Below are positions 39,538 to 43,954 of a stretch of DNA of 43,954 bases, piece after piece. The stretch covers positions 1 to 43,954 of the forward strand of contig CAIYUY010000136.1 in NCBI GenBank assembly GCA_903929485.1, given 5' to 3'. The notes below the pieces were generated by a model. It saw only the letters and a program-made list of their open reading frames with translations. It had not been told where the DNA came from and searched no databases. A program made the position numbers and the translations under genes. The stretch's first letter is position 1, and every line of letters begins with the position of its first letter. Source of the DNA: an uncultured Desulfuromonadales bacterium. GTDB lineage: Bacteria; Desulfobacterota; Desulfuromonadia; Geobacterales; CAIOGM01.

Positions 39538-40332
39538 ATCAAGCGCCTCCTGACAGCAGTCATTGCCTTACCGCTTCTCATCATCTTCATCCTCAAGGCG
39601 CCGTCGCTGCTCTTTGCCGGACTAATGGTTATCTGTTCCGCCCTCGGCCTCCATGAGTTCTACCGGATGGCGCTTCCCGGCAGATCCGGGGGATGTTCGC
39701 TCCCGACAGGTTGCGGGGCGCTTCTCCCCTTGCTGTTCTACTACGGTTTCGGAGCTCAGGCTCCGGCGTTCCTGACTGCCGCCACCCTGGCCATTGCCCT
39801 GTTTTACCTTTTCAGCGTTAACGACCTCAAAACGTCGGCCACCGAATTCGCCCTTACCGTCTCCGGGTTTCTCTACGTGCCGCTTCTTCTGGGACATCTC
39901 GTCCTCATGCGGGAGCTTCCCCACGGCATTCAATGGATCTTCCTCCTCCTTCTGCTGGTCATGTCCGGTGACACGGGGGCTTATTACGTGGGGAGGAGTC
40001 TGGGACGGCGCAAACTCTATCCGCTGGTAAGTCCCAACAAGAGCGTCGAAGGCGCCCTCGGCGGTCTGGGAGGTTCCCTGTTGGGCGCCCTGGTTGCCGG
40101 CGGGACATTCTTTCCGGAACTCACCGTGGCGGACTGTTTCCTGACCGCTTTGGTCATCGGCCCGTTGGGCCAGATGGGGGATCTGTTCGAGTCGCTTCTC
40201 AAGCGGAGCTTCGGGGTGAAAGATTCCGGAACCATAATTCCCGGTCACGGCGGGATTCTTGATCGCCTGGACAGCATCCTCTTCGCGGCGCCGGCGCTTT
40301 ACTATTACGCTGCATTAAAAGGTATTTCATGA
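39538..40332 (+). CDS. cdsA: Phosphatidate cytidylyltransferase, apparent ATC start
   Basis: Integral membrane enzyme of 264 residues making CDP-diacylglycerol from phosphatidate and CTP. About eight membrane segments are visible; [15 protein letters not shown] and the signature [19 protein letters not shown] with ILDRLDS are intact. The natural start, giving (M)[18 protein letters not shown], would be at 39538, exactly seven bases after a perfect GGAGG and one base after the uppS stop. The codon there is ATC. A stop lies in frame at 39520 and no ATG, GTG or TTG occurs before 39625, which would remove the first membrane helix and has no ribosome site. The stop overlaps the dxr start as ATGA. 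Confidence 0.9.
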   Translation: MKRLLTAVIALPLLIIFILKAPSLLFAGLMVICSALGLHEFYRMALPGRSGGCSLPTGCGALLPLLFYYGFGAQAPAFLTAATLAIALFYLFSVNDLKTSATEFALTVSGFLYVPLLLGHLVLMRELPHGIQWIFLLLLLVMSGDTGAYYVGRSLGRRKLYPLVSPNKSVEGALGGLGGSLLGALVAGGTFFPELTVADCFLTALVIGPLGQMGDLFESLLKRSFGVKDSGTIIPGHGGILDRLDSILFAAPALYYYAALKGIS

Positions 40333-41501
40333 AAAGCTTGAGTATTCTCGGTTCCACCGGCTCCATCGGTGTCAGCACCCTGGAGTTGGTTGCAGCCCAC
40401 CCGGATCGTTTTCGCATTGAGGCGCTCACCGCCGGTGCTAATCTTGACCTGTTTGCCCGACAGATAGAGACGTTCCGGCCCAGGGTCGTGTCCGTTCTGA
40501 ACGAGGAGTTGGCGCTCAAGCTCTCCGGGATGCTTTCCGGACCCGGACCCAAGCCGGAAATCATGCACGGTGTTTTGGGACTCATTGCCGCGGCTACCGC
40601 CACTGACGCCCGGATGGTCGTGGCGGCCATCGTGGGAGCCGCGGGATTGGTCCCCACCGCCGCCGCCATCAAGAGCGGGAAGGATGTGGCTTTGGCAAAC
40701 AAGGAGACTCTGGTCTGCGCCGGTTCCATCATCATGGATCTGGTGCGCGATCATGGGGTGGCGCTCTACCCGGTGGACAGCGAGCATAGCGCCGTTTTCC
40801 AATCCATTGAAGGGCATCGGAGCGAGGATATCGAAAAGATTATCCTCACCGCCTCGGGGGGGCCGTTTCTGGAGACGTCATCGGCGCGGATGGCCACCGT
40901 CACCATTGCCGATGCCCTTAATCATCCCAACTGGACCATGGGCAAAAAAATCACCATCGACTCGGCCACCATGATGAACAAGGGGTTGGAAGTTATTGAG
41001 GCGCGTTGGCTGTTTGATGTCCCGGCGGCCAAAATCGATGTCAACATTCACCCCCAGAGTATTATTCATTCCATGGTGGAATATATTGACGGCTGTGTCA
41101 TTGCCCAGTTGGGAACCCCGGACATGAAAGCGCCCATCGCCTACGCCCTTTCGTATCCCGAACGGGTTGCCACCGGTGTAACTCCCTTGGATCTGACGCT
41201 TTTTTCCGGGTTGACCTTTTTTAAGCCGGATATGGAGAAGTTCCGCTGCTTGAAATTGGCCTATGACGCTCTGGAGTGCGGTCCAAGCATGCCCGCGGTC
41301 ATGAACGCCGCCAACGAGGTTGTCGTGGCGGCATTCCTGGAAGGTCGGGTTGGTTTTACCGCCATTCCACGGGTTATAGAGGAAACCATGGCCGCCCATG
41401 AGGCGGTTGCGCTGGTTACCATCGAAGATGTTCTTCTTGCCGACCGCTGGGGGCGGCGCAAAGCTGTGGACGTCATTAAAAAAATAAACGGAGATGTTTG
41501 A
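40329..41501 (+). CDS. dxr: 1-deoxy-D-xylulose 5-phosphate reductoisomerase
   Basis: Enzyme of 390 residues catalysing the second step of the MEP isoprenoid pathway, DXP to MEP with NADPH. The nucleotide loop ILGSTGSIG (residues 6-14), [19 protein letters not shown] with the metal-binding Asp and Glu, [10 protein letters not shown] and [14 protein letters not shown] are all present. The start overlaps the cdsA stop by four bases and the stop overlaps the rseP ATG as TGATG. Isoprenoid precursors feed uppS at the head of the same cluster. Confidence 0.97.
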   Translation: MKSLSILGSTGSIGVSTLELVAAHPDRFRIEALTAGANLDLFARQIETFRPRVVSVLNEELALKLSGMLSGPGPKPEIMHGVLGLIAAATATDARMVVAAIVGAAGLVPTAAAIKSGKDVALANKETLVCAGSIIMDLVRDHGVALYPVDSEHSAVFQSIEGHRSEDIEKIILTASGGPFLETSSARMATVTIADALNHPNWTMGKKITIDSATMMNKGLEVIEARWLFDVPAAKIDVNIHPQSIIHSMVEYIDGCVIAQLGTPDMKAPIAYALSYPERVATGVTPLDLTLFSGLTFFKPDMEKFRCLKLAYDALECGPSMPAVMNAANEVVVAAFLEGRVGFTAIPRVIEETMAAHEAVALVTIEDVLLADRWGRRKAVDVIKKINGDV

Positions 41502-42571
41502 TGATCAGCGTCCTGTCTGCTGTCGTAGTCCTCGGTATCCTTGTCTTCGTTCACGAACTGGGACATTTCCTTTTTTGCAAGCTGCTGGGTGTGGGGGTTG
41601 AGAAGTTCTCCTTGGGCTTTGGCCCGAAAGTCTGCGGGTTTCGCAGGGGGGAGACCGAGTATCTTCTGTCGGCGTTGCCCCTGGGCGGCTATGTGAAGAT
41701 GCTGGGAGAGACTGATACGGGAGAAGATCTCCCGGAGGAAGACAAACAGCGAACCTTCCTGGGGAAACATCCCTTCAAGCGGATTCTTATCGTGGCTGCC
41801 GGCCCGTTCTTCAACCTCATCTTTGCCTGGTTCGTGATGATCCTTATCCATCTTCTGGGGGTGCCGTCGGCCACCACGAAGATCGGAGAGGTCTTCAAGG
41901 ACAAGCCTGCCGCCAGGGCTGGGCTTCAGGCGGGTGATGTGGTAGGGATGATCAACGGCAAGGAAGTGGTTCGCTGGGGCGACCTGTATCAGACGATCGT
42001 CAGCGGCAAGGGGGAACCTCTCCTCCTCCAGGTAAAGCGGGGCGGTAAAAACCTTGTTTTCTCCGTTACGCCGGAACTCCGCGTCAGCAAAAATCTCTTC
42101 GGTGAGTCGGTTTCGTCTCCGGCCATCGGCATCGTCGCATCTCGTGATCTGTTCAAGGAAAAGTTCGGTCCCGTGGATTCGGTGGTCAAGGGGACGGAGC
42201 AGACCGTGAAGCTTATTGAGATGACCATACTCTCCCTGGCCAAGATGGTGCAACGGGTGGTTCCGCTGGACTCCATCGGCGGACCGATCATGATCGCCAA
42301 GATGGCGGGGGAGCAGGCGGCGGCGGGGGGGGTGAGTCTCCTGGCGTTCATGGCTCTCTTGTCCATTAATCTGGGAGTCCTGAATCTCCTTCCCATTCCG
42401 GTGCTGGATGGAGGGCATCTCCTCTTCTATGCCATGGAGATGATCTTCAGGCGTCCCGTGAGCATGAAGGTTCGCGAGGTGGCTCAGCAGTTGGGATTGG
42501 TGCTTCTTATCAGCCTTATGGTGTTGGCGTTTTATAACGATATGATTCGCTATTTTCTGAAGCAGGGATAG
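41501..42571 (+). CDS. rseP: RIP metalloprotease, site-2 protease RseP
   Basis: Intramembrane zinc protease of 356 residues. The first membrane segment holds FVHELGHFLFCKLLG (HExxH), one PDZ domain follows (about residues 125-200, VFKDKPAARAGLQAGDVVGMIN), and the second motif LNLLPIPVLDGGHLLF supplies the third zinc ligand. Members cleave anti-sigma factors and signal-peptide remnants. Only one clear PDZ domain is seen, versus two in E. coli. The ATG at 41501 overlaps the dxr stop, with GGAG seven bases upstream. tsaB starts two bases after the stop. Confidence 0.95.
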   Translation: MISVLSAVVVLGILVFVHELGHFLFCKLLGVGVEKFSLGFGPKVCGFRRGETEYLLSALPLGGYVKMLGETDTGEDLPEEDKQRTFLGKHPFKRILIVAAGPFFNLIFAWFVMILIHLLGVPSATTKIGEVFKDKPAARAGLQAGDVVGMINGKEVVRWGDLYQTIVSGKGEPLLLQVKRGGKNLVFSVTPELRVSKNLFGESVSSPAIGIVASRDLFKEKFGPVDSVVKGTEQTVKLIEMTILSLAKMVQRVVPLDSIGGPIMIAKMAGEQAAAGGVSLLAFMALLSINLGVLNLLPIPVLDGGHLLFYAMEMIFRRPVSMKVREVAQQLGLVLLISLMVLAFYNDMIRYFLKQG

Positions 42572-42573
42572 CA

Positions 42574-43272
42574 ATGAGACTCCTGTTCGTGGACACCTGC
42601 GGCGCAATGGCGGGAGTGGCGCTGGCTGACGGCGAAAAAGTTCTGGCCGAGACCAATCTGATTCTGGAGCGACGCATGTCGGCGCGACTGCTTGCCGTCA
42701 TGGAGGGCATTCTTGCCGAAGCCGGCCTGACCGTGGCGGCCCTGGACGGCATCGGTGTGGCCTGTGGCCCAGGTTCTTTCACCGGCGTACGTATCGGCAT
42801 GGCCACGGTCAAGGGGATGGCGCTGGCAGCGGGATTACCCGTGGTCGGGGTTTCCTCCCTGGCGCTTCTGGCGGCCAACCTTCCCTATGCCCGGCATCAG
42901 GTCTGCGCCCTCATGGATGCTCGGAAGAAGGAGGTCTATGCCGCCACCTTTCGCTGCGATTCATTCCCCGTGGCGACCTGTCCTGAATCGGTTCTTCCTC
43001 CCCGGACTCTTCTTGACGGCATTCTGGAGCCGACCATCTTTGTGGGGGACGGTGCTCTGGCCTACCGGGAGCTGATCGCCTCATCATGCGGACATTTGGC
43101 GCTGTTTGCTCCCTGCTCCGCCAACTATCCACGGGGCGCCTGCGGCATAAGTCTGGCGCGCGAGTCGTTTCTCAGGGGAGAAGGGGGCGCGCCGGAGCAG
43201 TTGGATTCGGTTTATATCCGGGCTTCGGAGGCGGAGACTGCTAAGATGCTGAAAACCGTGAAAAGTGAATAG
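42574..43272 (+). CDS. tsaB: tRNA threonylcarbamoyladenosine biosynthesis protein TsaB
   Basis: ASKHA-fold protein of 232 residues, the scaffold partner of TsaD in making t6A37 of tRNA. LLFVDTCGAMAGVAL opens the fold, followed by LDGIGVACGPGSFTGVRIGMATVKGMAL, the segment that contacts TsaD, and DARKKEVYAATF. The C-terminal YIRASEAE end resembles the usual YLR. It lies two bases after rseP, a common arrangement in this group. A tandem heptamer repeat follows in the gap before the next gene. Confidence 0.94.
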   Translation: MRLLFVDTCGAMAGVALADGEKVLAETNLILERRMSARLLAVMEGILAEAGLTVAALDGIGVACGPGSFTGVRIGMATVKGMALAAGLPVVGVSSLALLAANLPYARHQVCALMDARKKEVYAATFRCDSFPVATCPESVLPPRTLLDGILEPTIFVGDGALAYRELIASSCGHLALFAPCSANYPRGACGISLARESFLRGEGGAPEQLDSVYIRASEAETAKMLKTVKSE

Positions 43273-43291
43273 TGAAAAGATCAAAGGCTTT

Positions 43292-43317
43292 TTCACCCTT
43301 CACCCTTCACCCTTCAC
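43292..43317. repeat. Heptanucleotide tandem repeat TTCACCC
   Basis: Three perfect TTCACCC units (43292-43312) plus TTCAC. It lies in the 62-base gap between tsaB and the P460-like gene, 18 bases before the latter's start. Upstream GTGAAAAGTGAATAGTGAAA could pair with it in RNA. Confidence 0.8.
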
Positions 43318-43334
43318 AGTTTTAAGGGGCTAAG

Positions 43335-43817
43335 ATGAGAAAGCTTGTCGTAGGTATGATTTGTGCGGTCATGTTGTCGACTGCGGCTACTGTCCCGGCG
43401 GTGGGGACCGTTTCATTGCCCAAGGGGTACGAGTCTTGGGAGAAGAGCCGGCAAAAAATTGTGGAAGATAAAAAGTCCCTCTTCCATGGGGTTCATTATA
43501 TCTATCTGGACAAGAAGGGAATGAAGGCCTACAAGGGGGGGGGGGATTATCCTCAGGGGAGCCGCTTTGTGGTGGTCTTCCACAACCTGAAGGTCGAGGC
43601 TGGGAAGCAGGTGGAGGGGAAGAAGAGTATGATCGTCCTGATGCAGCGCGACAGTGAGCGGAAAGAGACCGGAGGCTGGTTCTTTGCCGGTTTCGGCCCC
43701 GAAGGCAAGCCCAGTGGGATCGATCCGGTGAAAAACTGTTTCGACTGTCATAAAAAGGATGCCGCCGATCGTCAGTTCGTGATTTCCACTTATGAAGATT
43801 TCGCACGGAAGAACTAG
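43335..43817 (+). CDS. Cytochrome P460-like exported c-type haem protein with a G11 tract
   Basis: Exported protein of 160 residues. A signal peptide (MRKLVVGMICAVMLSTAATVPAVG) precedes LPKGYESWEKSRQKIVEDKK and FHGVHYIYLDKKGMKAYKGG, the domain pattern of cytochrome P460 proteins, and VKNCFDCHKKDAADRQFVIS with the haem motif CFDCH near residue 143. P460 proteins oxidise hydroxylamine in some bacteria, but many relatives here have no known substrate. AAGGGG lies nine bases before the ATG. Codons 67-71 include a run of eleven G (43535-43545), so the frame is exposed to slippage. Confidence 0.85.
   Translation: MRKLVVGMICAVMLSTAATVPAVGTVSLPKGYESWEKSRQKIVEDKKSLFHGVHYIYLDKKGMKAYKGGGDYPQGSRFVVVFHNLKVEAGKQVEGKKSMIVLMQRDSERKETGGWFFAGFGPEGKPSGIDPVKNCFDCHKKDAADRQFVISTYEDFARKN
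43535..43545 (+). repeat. Homopolymeric G11 tract in a coding region
   Basis: Eleven consecutive G encode most of KGGGD in the P460-like gene. Gain or loss of one G would end the protein before its haem motif. Confidence 0.9.
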
Positions 43818-43916
43818 TACCCTGTCCGGCTTGATATTGCGGTATGCACCCCAAAGAGCCCGAGTGAACCGTGATTCGTAAGATAACTCACTGACACGAC
43901 GAAAAACAAAAACAGT

Positions 43917-43954
43917 TTTACCGCAAAGACGCAAAGGACGCAAAGGAACCGCAA
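43917..43954. repeat. Tandem GCAAAGGAC-type repeat at the window end
   Basis: Units GCAAAGAC(G), GCAAAGGAC and GCAAAGGAA follow one another, and the array may continue past the window. The first 23 bases match 23838-23860 in the AAA ATPase gene at 22 positions. Confidence 0.65.

Noticed and set aside
38289-39596. 435-codon minus-strand frame opposite uppS and the exported protein
   Set aside because: Antisense to uppS, whose motifs are all intact.
41261-42607. 448-codon minus-strand frame opposite dxr, rseP and tsaB
   Set aside because: It spans three well-supported genes on the other strand and has shadow-type composition (His, Gln, Arg-rich).

Overview
The window reads as chromosomal DNA of a GC-rich Geobacter-like bacterium (Desulfuromonadota/Geobacterales). 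This is inferred from gene content and order: miaB, bifunctional nuclease, M42 peptidase, rimI, pyrK, pyrD; tmk, holB, ricT, metG, yacG, gltX; uppS, cdsA, dxr, rseP, tsaB. Haem proteins with CxxCH motifs and NtrC-type signalling fit this too. No database search was possible; family names rest on motifs recognised by eye.

Layout. 1-5986: the 3' end of arginine decarboxylase, a reversed two-receiver GGDEF protein, an SseB-domain protein, and a D-aminoacylase overlapping a multi-spanning transporter. 5987-13336: a type I restriction-modification operon (hsdM, hsdS, hsdR) with a mazE/mazF-type toxin-antitoxin pair between hsdS and hsdR. 13343-15537: a YegD-like Hsp70/actin ATPase, then about 750 bp without protein genes that holds a long hairpin plus terminator, an 11-bp inverted repeat, three DnaA-box-like sites and initiator tRNA-fMet, whose promoter is back to back with the miaB promoter. 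15538-20718: miaB to pyrD, tightly packed.

20719-25424 is a second accessory island between pyrD and a KamA-family gene. It holds mqsR/mqsA with an operator-like palindrome, a frameshifted orphan antitoxin, several dispersed inverted repeats, two fragments of a type III-like methyltransferase gene (one fused in frame to the C-terminal half of a DUF4276-like protein), an unidentified C-terminal remnant, and an intact AAA ATPase plus DUF4276/TOPRIM-like gene pair. This pair is the best candidate for a little-described defence system.

25425-33055 (mostly minus strand): kamA, a small response regulator, and the tmk-holB-ricT-metG-yacG-gltX operon behind a good sigma-70-type promoter. A 41-bp duplication at the ricT-metG junction makes a 16-codon reading frame coupled to both neighbours. 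33101-37756 (minus): one operon with a GIY-YIG domain fused in frame to IHF-alpha (IHF also has its own strong start), a periplasmic haem protein, a soluble hybrid histidine kinase and an NtrC-family regulator. 37757-43954 (plus): two small proteins, then uppS-cdsA-dxr-rseP-tsaB, where cdsA has only an ATC start behind a perfect Shine-Dalgarno, and finally a P460-like cytochrome. Two exported-protein genes carry G10 and G11 tracts, and heptanucleotide tandem repeats occur inside rimI and before the P460 gene.
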